Shown here piece by piece: positions 1 to 11,400 of a stretch of 64,000 bases of DNA; the stretch's first letter is position 1, and every line of letters begins with the position of its first letter. The stretch is from Anaeramoeba flamelloides (Eukaryota; Metamonada; Anaeramoebidae). The stretch is from contig JANTQA010000040.1 of assembly GCA_027625915.1 (NCBI GenBank), positions 1-64,000 on the forward strand, written 5' to 3'. The position numbers and the translations under genes are program-made. The notes under the pieces were generated by a model that did not search any database, was not told the origin of the DNA, and saw only the letters and a program-made list of their open reading frames with translations.

Positions 1-3000
1 GCCTGGCCTGGCCTAGCCTAACCTGCCTGCCTGGCCACCCTGGCCTAGCGCTGCCGCAGCCTAGCCTGGCCCGCCTAGCCTGCACAAGCCCGGCCTAGCC
101 TAGCCCTGGCCTAGCCTAGCCTGGCCTGGCCTGGCCCGGCCCTGGGCCTCGCCTGGCCTGAACGCCTGCCTGGCCTGGCCTGCCTGGCCTGGCCTGGCCT
201 GGCCTGGCCTGGCCTCGCCTGGCCTGGCCTGGCCCTAGCCTCGCCTGGCCTGGCCTGTCGCCTGGCCTGGCCTGGCCTGGCCTGGCCTGGCCTGGCCTCG
301 CCTGGCCTGGCCTGGCCTGCCTGGCCTGGCCTGGCCTGGCCTGGGCTGGCCTGCCAAGCCTGGCCTGGCCTGGCCTGCCTGGCCTGGCCTGGCCTGCCTG
401 GCCTGCCTGGCCTGGCCTGGCCTGGCCTGGCCTGGCCTGCCTGGCCTGGCCGGCCTAGCCTGGCCTGGCCTAGCCCGCCTGGCCTGGCCTGGCCTGGCCT
501 GCCTGGCCTGGCCTGGCCTGGCCTGCCTGGCCTGGCCTGCCTGGCCTGGCCTGGCCTGGCCTGGCCTGGCCTGGCCCTGGCCTGGCCTGGCCTGGCCTGG
601 CCTAGCCTGGCCTAGCCTGGCCTGGCCTGGCCTGGCCCAGCCTGGCCTGCCTGGCCTGGCCTGGCCTAGCCTGGCCTGGCCTAGCCTGGCCTGCCGCCTG
701 GCCTGGCCTGGCCTGCCTGGCCTAGCCTGGCCTGCCTGCCTGGCCCACAACCTGGCCTGGCCTGGCCTGCCCTGGCCTGGCCTGGCCTGGCCTGCCTGCC
801 TGGCCTGGCCTGGCCTGGCCTGGCCTGGCCTGGCCTGGCCTGGCCTGGCCTGGCCTGGCCTGCCTGGCCTGGCCTGGCCTGGCCTGCCTGGCCTGGCCTG
901 GCCTGCCTGGCCTGGCCTGCCTGGCCTGGCCTGGCCTGGCCTGGCCGCCTGGCCTGGCCTGGCCTGGCCTGGCCTGGCCTGGCCTGGCCTGGCCTGGCCT
1001 GCTGCCTGCCTGGCCTGCCCTGGCCTGGCCTGGCCTGGCCAACCTGCCCTAGCCTGGCCTGGCCTGGCCTGGCCTGGCCTGGCCTGGCCTGGCCTGGCCT
1101 GGCCTGGCACTGCCTGGCCTGCCTGGCCTGGCCCTGCGCCTAGCCGGCCTGGCCTACGCCTAGCCTGAGCCTGCGCCTGGCCTGGCCTGCCTGAGCGCAG
1201 CCTGGCCTGGCCTGGAGCAACCTGGCCTGGCCGGCCTAGCCTGGCCTGGCCTGCCTGGCCTGCCTGGCCTGGCCTGGCCTGGCCTGCCTGCCTGGCCTGG
1301 CCTGGCCTGCCTGGCCTGGCCTGGCCTGGCCTGTGGCTAGCCAGCCTGGCCTGGCCTGGCCTGGCCTGGCCTGGCCTGGCCTGCTGGCGCCTGACCTGGC
1401 ACAACCCTGGCCTGCCTGGCCTGGCCTGGCCTGCCTGGCCTGCCTGGCCTGGCCTGGCCTGGCCTGGCCTGGCCTGGCCTGCCTAACCTGGCCTAGCCTG
1501 GCCTGGCCTGGCCTGGCCTGCCTGCCTAGCCTGGCCTGGCCTGCCTGGCCTGGCCTGGCCTAGCCTGGCCTAGCCTAGCCTGCCTGCCTGGCCTGGCCTG
1601 GCCTAGCCTGGCCCTGCCTGGCCTAGCCTGGCCTAGCCTGCACCAGCCGCCCGCCGCAGCCTGGCCTGGCCTGGCCTGGCCTGGCCCTGGCCTGGCCTGG
1701 CCTGGCCTAGCCTGGCCTGCCTGGCCTGGCCTGCCTGGCCTGGCCTGCCTGGCCTGGCCTGCGCCTGGCCTGGCCTGGCCTGCCTGGCCTAGCCTGGCCT
1801 GCCTGGCCTGGCCTGGCCTAGCCTGCCTAGCCTGCCTGGCCTGCCTGGCCTGCCTGGCCTGGCCTGGCCTGCCGCCTGGCCTAGCCTGGCTCGCCACAGC
1901 CTGGCCTGGCCTGGCCTGCCTGGCCTGGCCTGCCTGGCCTGGCCTGGCCTGGCCTGGCCTAGCCTGCCTGGCCTGCCTGGCCTGGCCTGGCCTGGCCTGG
2001 CCTGGCCTGGCCTAGCCTAGCCTGGCCTAGCCTGGCCTGGCCTGGCCTGGCCTGGCCTGCCTGGCCTGGCCTGCCTGGCCTGCCTGGCCTGGCCTGGCCT
2101 GGCCTGGCCTGCCTGCGCCTGGCCTGGCCTGGCCTGGCCTGGCCTGGCCTGCCTGGCCCGGCCTGGCCTGGCCTGGCCTGGCCTGGCCTGGCCTGCCTGG
2201 CCTGGCCTGCCTGGCCTGCCTGGCCTGGCCTGCCTGGCCTAGCCTGGCCTGGCCTGGCCTGGCCTGGCCTGCCTGGCCTGGCCTAGCCTGGCCTGCCTGG
2301 CCTGGCCTGGCCTGGCCTGGCCTAGCCTGCCTCGCCTGGCCTGCCTGGCCTGGCCTGGCCTGGCCTGGCCTGGCCTGGCCTAGCCTGGCCTGGCCTGGCC
2401 TGGCCTGGCCTGGCCTGCCTGGCCTGCCTGGCCTGGCCTGGCCTAGCCTGCCTAGCCTGGCCTGGCCTGGCCTGGCCTGCCTGGCCTGGCCTGCCTGGCC
2501 TGGCCTAGCCTGGCCTGGCCTGCCTGGCCTGGCCTAGCCTGGCCTGGCCTGGCCTGCCTAGCCTAGCCTGGCCTGCCTGGCCTGGCCTAGCCTGGCCTGG
2601 CCTGCCTGGCCTGGCCTGCCTGGCCTGGCCCGCCTGGCCTGGCCTGGCCTGGCCTGGCCTGCCTGGCCTAGCCTGCCTGGCCTGGCCTGGCCTGGCCTGG
2701 CCTGGCCTAACCCGCCTGGCCTGCCTGGCCTAGCCTGGCCTGGCCTGGCCTAGCCTGCCCTGGCCTGGCCTGGCCTGGCCTGCCTAGCCTAGCCTGCCTG
2801 GCCTGGCCTGGCCTGCCTGGCCTGGCCTGGCCTGGCCTGGCCTGGCCTAGCCTAGCCTGGCCTGGCCTGCCTGGCCTGGCCTGCCTGGCCTGGCCTGGCC
2901 TGGCCTGCCTGGCCTGGCCTGGCCTGCCGCCTGGCCTGGCCTGGCCTGGCCTGGCCTGGCCTGGCCTGGCCTAGCCTGGCCTGGCCTGCCTGGCCTGGCC

Positions 3001-3473
3001 TGGCCTGGCCTGGCCTGGCCTGCCTGGCCTGCCTGGCCTGGCCTGGCCTGGCCTGGCCTGGCCTGGCCTGGCCTGGCCTGCCTGGCCTGCCTGGCCTGCC
3101 TAGCCTGGCCTGGCCTGGCCTGCCTGGCCTGGCCTGGCCTGGCCTGGCCTGGCCTGGCCTAGCCTGGCCTAGCCTAGCCTGGCCTGGCCTGGCCTAGCCT
3201 GGCCTGGCCTGGCCTGGCCTGGCCTGGCCTAGCCTAGCCTGGCCTGGCCTGGCCTGGCCTGGCCTGCCTGGCCTGCCTGGCCTAGCCTGGCCTGGCCTAG
3301 CCTGGCCTGGCCTGGCCTGGCCTGGCCTGGCCTGGCCTGGCCTGGCCTGCCTAGCCTAGCCTGGCCTGGCCTGGCCTGGCCTAGCCTGGCCTGCCTGGCC
3401 TAGCCTGGCCTGGCCTAGCCTGGCCTGCCTGGCCTAGCCTGCCTGGCCTAGCCTGGCCTGCCTGGCCTGCCTG
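1..3473. repeat. Distal telomere array, (CCTGG)n-like, probably miscalled (CCTAA)n
   Basis: About 3.5 kb made almost only of 4-5 bp units CCTGG, CCTG and CCTAG, far more GC-rich than anything else in the window. It runs without a break into true CCTAA units at about 3474, in the same 5-bp register and on the same strand. The C-rich strand reads 5' to 3' into the chromosome, as at a left chromosome end. Nanopore base-callers are known to turn CCCTAA telomere strands into CCCTGG, and the change here (AA to GG in each unit) is the same. I therefore infer a real (CCTAA)n telomere with corrupted base calls. A genuine GC-rich satellite capping the chromosome is the alternative. Long open frames here are by-products of the repeat, not genes. 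Confidence 0.8.
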
Positions 3474-3642
3474 CCTACCTAACCTAACCTACCCTAACCT
3501 AACCTAACCTACCTAACCTAACCTAACCTACCTAACCTAACCTAACCTAACCTAACCTAACCTAACCTACCCTAACCTAACCTAACCTACCCTAACCTAA
3601 CCTACCCTAACCTAACCTACCCTAACCTAACCTAACCTACCC
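3474..3642. repeat. Proximal telomeric repeat, (CCTAA)n with CCCTAA and CCTA variants
   Basis: Uninterrupted units of CCTAA with interspersed CCCTAA and CCTA spacing variants (G-strand TTAGG, TTAGGG and TAGG). It ends sharply at the first non-repeat bases (TTGTATTACC). This is the base of the telomere. The mixed unit length suggests a telomerase that adds a variable number of G residues; that is inference. Confidence 0.88.
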
Positions 3643-3996
3643 TTGTATTACCAAAATCACAACTAACACAAAAAATAAAAAGTTACCTCTTTTATGTTCA
3701 GAAAAATCAACCACAATCTTCGAATTCGATCTTTGAAGAAAAAATTAAAACATTATTCGATTCAAAAGTAGAAAACAAATGAAAAAATTTTAGATTTTTA
3801 CGAAATAAATTGCTCTTTCAGAAAAAATTCAAAATTCAAGTGCAAAAATGGTTGTAAATCTTTCAACTTTGAAAAGGTGAAAAAGAAGAAAAAATTGAAG
3901 AAAAAACAAAATAATTCGAAAATTCTAATCTCTTCCAAAGAGATAGTCACATTTTCAGGTTTCCATTTTATTATTTTTTTTTCATTGTTCATAATA
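3643..3996. other. Telomere-proximal AT-rich DNA before the first gene
   Basis: Very AT-rich sequence between the telomere and the first gene. A frame open from 3877 runs into the gene below, but its first 40 codons are Lys-, Phe- and Ile-rich low complexity, so I treat them as upstream DNA rather than protein. No other structure is visible. Confidence 0.5.
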
Positions 3997-4849
3997 ATGA
4001 GCAATTCACAAACAAATAAGAATTCAATTAATGGTCTTGAAATTCTTGTTTCTGTCCTTGTAAATTTTGAAGAAAAGTTGGCCGCAAGCTTTTCACACCT
4101 GCTCTCGACAACAAAAACACTCACCAATCTCCGCTTTCGTGAGTCCAGTCGAAAATACGATCAGGCACTGAACACTGATCGAATTATGTTTCAATTGTGG
4201 TATTGCTTCCCAAGGTGCTTGCCCTTCTATTTGGAATTTATCCAGGACTACAAGCATTTTGGGTCTTTGTGCCTGTCGCAAGCAATACAGGCGCTCTTAA
4301 AAATCTTACCCGAGTTGTCCAGAACACACGAGTTAATCCGGAAAATGTCGTTTACAACCCTAACTACACTCGCGAACAAAGAAATACAAACACAAAAACA
4401 ATCACAAACACAAGAAAAAAAAAATAATAACAACCAAGAAAAAAAACCAAACCAAGAAAAGATCTTTTACCAACAATCAAAGTTGAGAATTGAAAACTCC
4501 CAAACAGAATTCGATTTTGATTTCTTTTTAAAATTGATTGATGGGTTTAGTCTTGCATCCGAGCATTGGGATCTTGCGGAGTGTGTTGTTGAATTGTTTT
4601 GTGTGGATACAATTTTCCATCTTATACAGGGATATGAAACCGCAGAAGACATCCCACTAAATTTTGAAGCAAACATGAAAAAACTAAATGGGTCGACTAT
4701 TCTTTTATTAAGAGAGTTTGCCTTTCGTTCATTCTTGCCCCGAAAACCACGGTTTGTTTTTTTTTTTTGTTTTTTTTTTGTTATTTTTTAGGCTAATATC
4801 CTCCCATACAAAGTATGTTTTCTCAAAAGTATTCAGTTTTTCTTTGTAA
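3997..4849 (+). CDS. Unrecognised subtelomeric protein, possibly helical-repeat (TTI2-like?), 3' end unresolved
   Basis: Exon 1 runs from ATG 3997 (an in-frame ATG at 3877 would add a low-complexity leader) to 4751. A 40-nt intron (GTTTGT...TTTTTAG, 4752-4791) is likely, because the exon joins in phase to codons RLISSHTK. The frame then reaches a stop at 4847-4849, unless the GTATGT at 4813 is a further donor. The protein has an amphipathic helical first part (LWYCFPRCLPFYLEFIQDY around residue 70), a Gln/Lys/Asn-rich linker, and a second helical part (WDLAECVVELFC). The first part resembles HEAT-type segments of TTI2, a subunit of the TTT co-chaperone complex that matures PIK-related kinases, but only weakly. 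It is the first gene in from the telomere. A three-exon gene or a truncated subtelomeric copy are alternatives. Confidence 0.45.
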
Positions 4850-5214
4850 TTTTGATGAAAAAAAAACAAACAAAATCCATTAAGGACCAAATTTGTCTTG
4901 AAGGCACAAGTAAAACATTTTTCCTGCATTGTTTTTTTCTAAAATTGGTTTGTGTAAAGATTCTTTAAACTTTTTAAAAATTAAAAATTCCGACTTGAGA
5001 AAAATTAGAGAACGAAATTGGAACACGGTATAAAGTCTAGCTTTAATTGAGGATGTTAACAAAAAAAAAACTTTCTCTTTTCTCAAAAAAATATGCAAAA
5101 TTTTTGTTTTCAAAATTCACAAGTTATTAAGGATTACACGACTTGAAACAGGAAAAAAGATTATGCGTTTGTCTTGTAATTACCAACCTGTTCGTTATAT
5201 CTTTTAAACCACCA

Positions 5215-5500
5215 TTTATCAAAAGTTAAAAAAATCACCTATTTAAAAAAAGGAAGAAATCATCCAAAATTATAAAAAACTGTTTTTGCGATCAAAAATT
5301 TTGGATTCTTTTTCATTTTCATGGGTTCAAAATAAAAAAGAATTTTCTTTTTGTTTTCTTTATCATTTTAACTAAAAAAGAAAATTCCACAGAACCTTTG
5401 ATAAATTTCCAAAGAAGCAAACAAAATGTTGTTAAAATTTTTTTGTTTTATTGATCCATCAAAAAAAGATTCTTGAATTGGAAAAAATTCAAAAAATAAA
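5215..5500 (+). repeat. Dispersed repeat family A, copy 1
   Basis: Aligns by eye along about 290 bp with 39055-39355 in the same orientation. A shared block includes GAAATCATCCAAAATTATAA followed by an identical run through TGTTTTTGCGATCAAAAATTT. Later blocks TTTTTGTTTTCTTTATC and AAAAAAAGATTCTTGAATTG are also shared. Confidence 0.7.
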
Positions 5501-5619
5501 AAAAAAATTAAAAATCCACGACAAGAATAGCACAAAAATTGTAGTCACTTTTTTGACTTTCGCAACAATTTTGTTTTTTTGAAATTGTTCCAAATTTTGA
5601 AAGGAATTACAAGATCACA

Positions 5620-5960
5620 ATGCAACAACTTTCAATTTAAAATTTTTTACAAGTCAAACTTTTAAAAACATGTAATTTAAACAACTTTCCAATTTTTGGT
5701 TTCCATAAAAAAGTTTCAGATTATTGAAAGTTTACAAATATTTTTCTTTTAGAGATAACTTTCTAAAATTTCAATTAAATTCAAAATGTTATCTTTTGTT
5801 AATTATTATTTTTTACCCTTTTTTTGGCTTACAAAAGTTTGTATCAAGTATTTGAAATTTGAAAAAATACAAAAGAATATCAGAGACTGAAATCTTGCAG
5901 ACCCCAGTCTGAAAGTTCGAAAAAGTCTTGAAAGTATTTGTATGAATTGTGCTATTCTTG
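5620..5960 (+). repeat. Dispersed repeat family B, copy 1
   Basis: Aligns with 57465-57835 in the same orientation. Shared words include TTTTTTGGCTTA, GAAACTGAAATCTTG (here GAGACTGAAATCTTG) and GTCTTGAAAG / ATCTTGAAAG. It is strongly diverged, so an old copy. Confidence 0.6.
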
Positions 5961-6002
5961 TCGTGTCAAAAAAGAGTTTTTTTTATTATTTTAACAAAGC
6001 AA

Positions 6003-7300
6003 AAAAATGATTAAATCTCCCTCGATTAAAATTTTCGATTCAGTTTTCCTCTGTTTGGAAATAATTTGTTATTTTTTTGTTAAGAGAGGAATGCTTGGGA
6101 GAGTTTCTTCTCTTTCAATATGTTGAACAGTAAAGTAGTGTACTTTTTTTTCAAGCCAAACAAAGTTATTCTCTCATTTTCAATTTTTAGTATTTCTTCA
6201 TTAGGTAATAATTCCCCTCATCTTTGAAATATTCCAAAACTAAATCAATATTTAAAGAGGCATGTTATTATAGCTGTTGTTGATTATGATTTTTGGGTTT
6301 TATTTTTTATGTCTCTTTTAAAAATTAATTGTCTTTTGATTTTTTTATTTTTCAAAAATTACTTTTGATTTTTAAAAAGGTTTTTAATTTGACAAATAAA
6401 TTTAAAAATCAAATTTTAGTTAAAGAAAAGAATCAAAATGATTTCTGCTTAGATGAAATTAAATTGGTATATAAAAATGAATTATTTCAGATATCTAAGA
6501 ATAAAAATTTATTGGAGGTTTTTTGAGATTTGTGGCTGGTATAATTTTTTACAATAAAATCACTTTAATTAATATTTTGAAGAACTGACAGATCTGGTAT
6601 TTTTATTCTTAAATTAAACTAAATTCCAAAAATTTGGACACAGCTTAAACAGTTGAAAGAATAGCAATATTACACTTTACATTCAATTTGGAAATAATTG
6701 TGATTTCAACAAAATATGAAATTCATTTTTTGTCAAATTTGTTTGTTTCCATTTCCTTTTTTCCAGTTATGTAATCTGTTTCTTTAGATCTATAAAATTT
6801 TTTTCAATGATTGATAAAAGATTTAGTGTTGAGTTTGTTAAATTGAAAAACCACATACTATTGGTTGATAGTATCAAATCATTTGATCGATCAACATTTT
6901 TTGGTGGAATTTCAACAAATTTACCATTACATTTTTTGTTCTCGCTCGTTTCATTATTTTGGACACTCTCCAGATTTTTTTTTTTTTGAGTTTTAAATTT
7001 TTTTTCTTTAATTTGGCTGAAAATTATTACTTACAAAATCATTAATAATAGGTCACTTAAATGAGGTTTTAGATTAGGTTTGGAAAAATATAATAAATTT
7101 TTTTTTTGCCTATTCTTGATTTTGGATGTGTACAAATTTTTGGAATGGGTTTTACTTATACTTCGACTCCACTTTTAATTAATATTTAGAAGAACTGATA
7201 GTCCTGGCATTTTTATTCTTATTTTACTAATTGTATTTGGGATAATAAATAAAATCGATTATAAAATTTTATCAAAATTGGTTCATTATTAAAGAATTTC
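6003..7300 (+). repeat. Dispersed repeat family R1, copy 1, with duplicated end
   Basis: The segment 6003-6625 is the reverse complement of 42590-43185 and of 55915-56715. A conserved core reads TTAGGTAATAATTCCCCTC. The end motif (TTAATTAATATTTTGAAGAA, then GATCTGGTATTTTTATTC) is present twice, near 6570 and near 7175, so this copy carries a partial internal duplication or an insertion. There is no long open frame. Confidence 0.7.
6620..6800 (+). repeat. Dispersed repeat family D, copy 1
   Basis: Similar to 33205-33380 in the same orientation: shared AGTTGAAAGAAT / AGTTAAAAGAAT, CATTCAATTTGG / CATTCAATTTGA and TTTCCTTTTTTC words. It sits inside the duplicated end of the R1 copy. Confidence 0.45.
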
Positions 7301-7588
7301 CAAAAAAATTGAGGTTGGTGAATTTCAAACCATCTAAATTATGTTTCCTACTTGAAAATGTCTAATGTCAAGAGTTTGGAAATACTTGTTAATTGTGGCA
7401 GAATAAAACTTTATCTCAAGTTTGAAATCTTGATCGTTTTCTTATGTTTTCTCAAACTAATAGTTTGGGAGGTGTTTGTTATTTCTATTCTAATTTCTGC
7501 TTCTTTTTGAAGATTACAAATCCTGTAAGCTTGTTGTTCGTGTGTAAGTGTATGTTTAAGATCAATGGCTTGCACTTGTTAATTATTA

Positions 7589-7781
7589 CAGCCAGTTCCA
7601 CTTTTAAGGCACAAACTTTCAACGAAAATTTAAGGCACAAAAAATTCAAATTAAGACACATTTTTTAGGAATTTTTTTTACTCTAATTATTTGACTAGAA
7701 TTTGAATTTTATACTTTAATTTGGAATTTTTTTTGTCTTAAATGTCGTTGAACGTTTGCGCCTTAAAAGTGGTACTGACCG
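7589..7781. mobile_element. Tc1/mariner-type MITE, family M1 (193 bp)
   Basis: The two ends are long inverted repeats of about 75 bp. The left end starts CAGCCAGTTCCACTTTTAAG and the right end, complemented, starts CGGTCAGTACCACTTTTAAG. TA dinucleotides flank both ends (7587-7588 and 7782-7783), the Tc1/mariner target duplication. It has no coding capacity. The best second copy is 24306-24511. Confidence 0.8.
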
Positions 7782-8064
7782 TATTATAATTTTTACTATT
7801 TATGAAGTTTTGAAAACTAAATAGCTACTATCGAGATTTTTTTCTTTTTCTTTTTTTTGGGAGGACTTTTTTATTTGTTTTGCAAATTTTTATTTTTATT
7901 TCAAGATAGATAGTTACTAAGTGAAAATATGTGATTTTAATATTATTGAATGTGTGAAAATGATTGTAGAAAAATCATATTTATTTCTAATTGGAATTTT
8001 CATTTGGATCTTCAATTTAAGATGAAAATGAAATTTGTTGATTTTTTCAATAGGTTTTCCCTGA

Positions 8065-8255
8065 AACAACTTTGAGTTTTTCAATTTTTAAGAAAATCTA
8101 TTGATTTTTTAGTTGTATTCCAGACGGATACCAGCTATTCGTTGATGTTTATTATTCTACTTATTTCTTATTTATTCTTTGAATTTCAATTATACAAAAT
8201 AAATGATATTTGTAAATTTTTTTTGGGGAAGCTTTGAAAGAAACAAAGTTTACTT
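8065..8255 (+). repeat. Dispersed repeat family C, copy 1
   Basis: Roughly 190 bp found four times in the window. Shared features are TTTTTCAATTTTTAAGAAAA, then GGATACCAGCTATTC (ATATCAACTATTC elsewhere), TATTATTCT...CTTATTTCTTATTT, and an end AGAAACAAAGTTT. It lies just upstream of the Furry gene. Confidence 0.7.
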
Positions 8256-8433
8256 TAATCTCCAATTCATTATACTAGTATTGGTACCCTCGGTACTTTA
8301 ACATTATTCCCTCTTTAACAACATTTAATTATAATTAAAGATTTATCTTATTTATTTTAAGCAATATTTCAAAATATTTTCAATAAAAATAAATTAATTA
8401 TCTTTTCTTCCAAATAAAATATCCTTTTTCAAT

Positions 8434-11400
8434 ATGAATATATTTACATTTATTATTACTAAAACAAATAGATATTTAAATTCATCAATATTTTATTATT
8501 ATCAGCATTTGATAACAAAACGATGGTCAATGATCCTTACACATTTATCAATAAAAAACTTTCCATCTATTACTGTGCGTTTTTTCAGTGAATTTAATCC
8601 TGAACTGAATCACAGTGATGAAATAATTGCTTATATTTATCGTGGAGCGAATCATTTTATTATTCGGGTATATAATTTATTTTTTTTTTTAATTTTTCTC
8701 TTTAATCTCTAACAATAAATCTATTTAATCATTATATTAATTTCTAATTTTAAAAATATTATAAAGAATTCAACAAGTGAAGAATTATCTAATTTTCTTT
8801 CCCAATTAATAAAAATTACAAATTCAACTACAAAAATAAATCTTAAAGAGCTACAATTTAAACTTCTAATTAACATTATTTCTCAAATGAATATGCAAGA
8901 TGGTGGATTTAAAGATCAATTGAAATATTTGTTAGATATTTGGAAACTAGCGGAGCAATATGAAAAAAAAGGAAAATGTAAGTTTTATATTACAATTTTT
9001 TTTTTGTACAAAATTCGAAAATTAAATATTTTTTAATGTTTGATATTTGATTTTAAAAGAAAAGATGAAAAACAAGTGTTTTCTATTAATTAGAAATAAT
9101 TTAAAAAATAACCGAAAGTTAAATTTATTTGAATTAACATGTAATTACTTTTACAAAAATCATTTTAAAATTGATTAATTTTCAATTTTAGAGACTTGTC
9201 TTTTCAATAGTAAAAATTAAATCTCTTTTACAATAACTTGTTTCTCCACTATATTTTAACTCTGGGATTATGATATAAATTCCCAAAAGAGATTAAACCC
9301 AAGTTTAATTTTTACACAAGACGTTTTATCAAAGTCAGATGATTCAAACCAAAATCGATTTTTTCATATCTTCAACAGAAAATAACTAATAAATGTAAAA
9401 AGCACAGCCCCCCTTTGTTACTCTTTTTAAATTACCAGACTCTTCTTATTAAAAATATATAGAAATATTATTGAAAAATCAAAATCATTTTGGATAAAAT
9501 AAAACACTATGAATCCAAAAAAAATTAACTTTAATTCCTAATATTAAATTTGAAAAAGCACCAAGATCTACGAAACTTAGAAGTTTGAAAAATCTCAAAA
9601 GAAAAAAAGAATTATTTAACAAAATAAAATAATTTTTAAAAACATATTTTATATTAGTTTTTTAACAAGTTGACTTAATACATGTGAAAAAATCGGTGTC
9701 TTCATATTTTAAGTTTTTTTACTAAATTTGTAATTTTTCCAAAAACTTTAAAACTTTTACCATTCATCCACAATGGCACAGACTGGGGGGCTTGTTAAAA
9801 AATCGTTTGTTTCTAATAGCAAAAAAATTCAATTTAATGAACAAATAAAAATGTTTGGAGTTGAAACAGAAATTTAAAAAACAAAAATAATTTTCAGAAA
9901 TCAAAAAACAAAAAACAACCCCAAACATTTTTATTCTGTTTATTAAATTGAATTTTTTGCTATTAAATACATTGGTTTTTTTATCAAAGAAACCTTTCGA
10001 GTTGGGGCTTATAGGAAAAGTTTTATAGTTTCTGGAAAAATGATAAATTTAGTAAAAAAACTTAAAATAAGAAGACATCAATTTTTGCACATGTATATTA
10101 ACAAAACAGACTTTAAAATAAAAAAAAACTCCAAGATCTTGAAAGATCTTCATTCTAAATAGTTCAAAAGAATTGAAATTATATTTTCATTTCTTTTTTA
10201 AAAATAAAATTCAATCTCAAAATTTCATAACTTTTTGATTTTTGTTTCTCTAACAAGTTAATTCAATCACTTTGTTTGTTTGGTTAATTTTAAATTAATT
10301 ATACAAAGGTATATGAAAAATATTAAACCGTAAAATCATCGTAAACGAGAATATTTTAGGTTTCTGTGATTTCTGTGATTTCTGTGATTTGAAATTATAT
10401 TAAATTAATTTTCACTAGGGGATTTTATAGTTGGAAATTATCATCTTTCTCATACTCGATAAAATTAATTTTTTAACCAAAAACACTTGTTAATTGCAAA
10501 AAACAAAATTAATTCTGATTTTTTTTTTTTTTTGGGAAAAAGATTTGATTTAAATTAATTATCAAAAGTTTTAAATTTTTAAAACACAATGATTTTGCTG
10601 AAAAAAAAAAAATGAATTTTAAATTTCATTATTAAACAGACAACCCCCCCTCCCAAATATTGTACAAAAATAATACTAAATATTTTAAAAAATGAATCAT
10701 CGAATAAAAAAAAATTTTTTTTTTAATAATTATTATCAAAAATAATAATACCTAATTACAATAAACAAATAAACAAATGTAAAAAAAAAAAAAAAAAAAA
10801 AAAACAAATAGATTTTGCAGTCGATTTAATGAGATCAGTATTACAATCATCACCAGAAATGTTAATTAAAAGGCATTACCAGACATTTATATCTAAAAAA
10901 TTAATTAAAAACATCAAAACTGATCGGCAACGAGAAAACTTTTTAGAAATTTTAATTAATTTTTTATTAGGCAGTAACAAAACACAGGAACCAATTGAAT
11001 CTATGTTTGATTATCAAGCACCGTCATTATATTTGAACCAAACTCTTTGGCACATTAAAATGAATTTTAACGATTTTTACCCGAATTTAAATGACGAATC
11101 TTCAGGTTTTAAGCAATATATACGAATGATATGCCAAATATTATTTTTAGCAAAGAAATTGAAATTTTCCAATCAAATGAAACAATATACTCAATTACTA
11201 GTAATTTGCTTTATCCATCATTTTGATTATTTATCAACAAAGGTATTCCCAGAATTATTAAAAAGCAGTGAAACGGATCATTTATTATTAGTTACGAGAG
11301 CTACCATTATTTTGAATCAACCAGAAATTAAAAAACGATTAATGAAAAAATATAATGTTCAAGTGGTCAAAAAACTATTTATTTTATCCAAGCAAGTCAT

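Larger units (their letters stand above)
4850..8433. other. Gene-free AT-rich region rich in dispersed repeats
   Basis: No convincing gene. The region is a mosaic of repeat copies also found elsewhere in this window, listed separately (5215-5500, 5620-5960, 6003-7300, 6620-6800, 7589-7781, 8065-8255). Short frames at 6329-6526, 6807-6989 and 7444-7668 lie in or next to these repeats and look fortuitous. Confidence 0.6.

Noticed and set aside
235-1897. Long open frames (389, 123, 106 and 76 aa) in the CCTGG array
   Set aside because: They are translations of a 5-bp repeat without stops (Gly-Gln-Ala-Arg-Pro-type repeats) and follow from the telomere array, not from a gene.
6329-6526. 65-aa ORF as a gene
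   Set aside because: It lies inside dispersed repeat R1; the equivalent frame is not open in the other copies.
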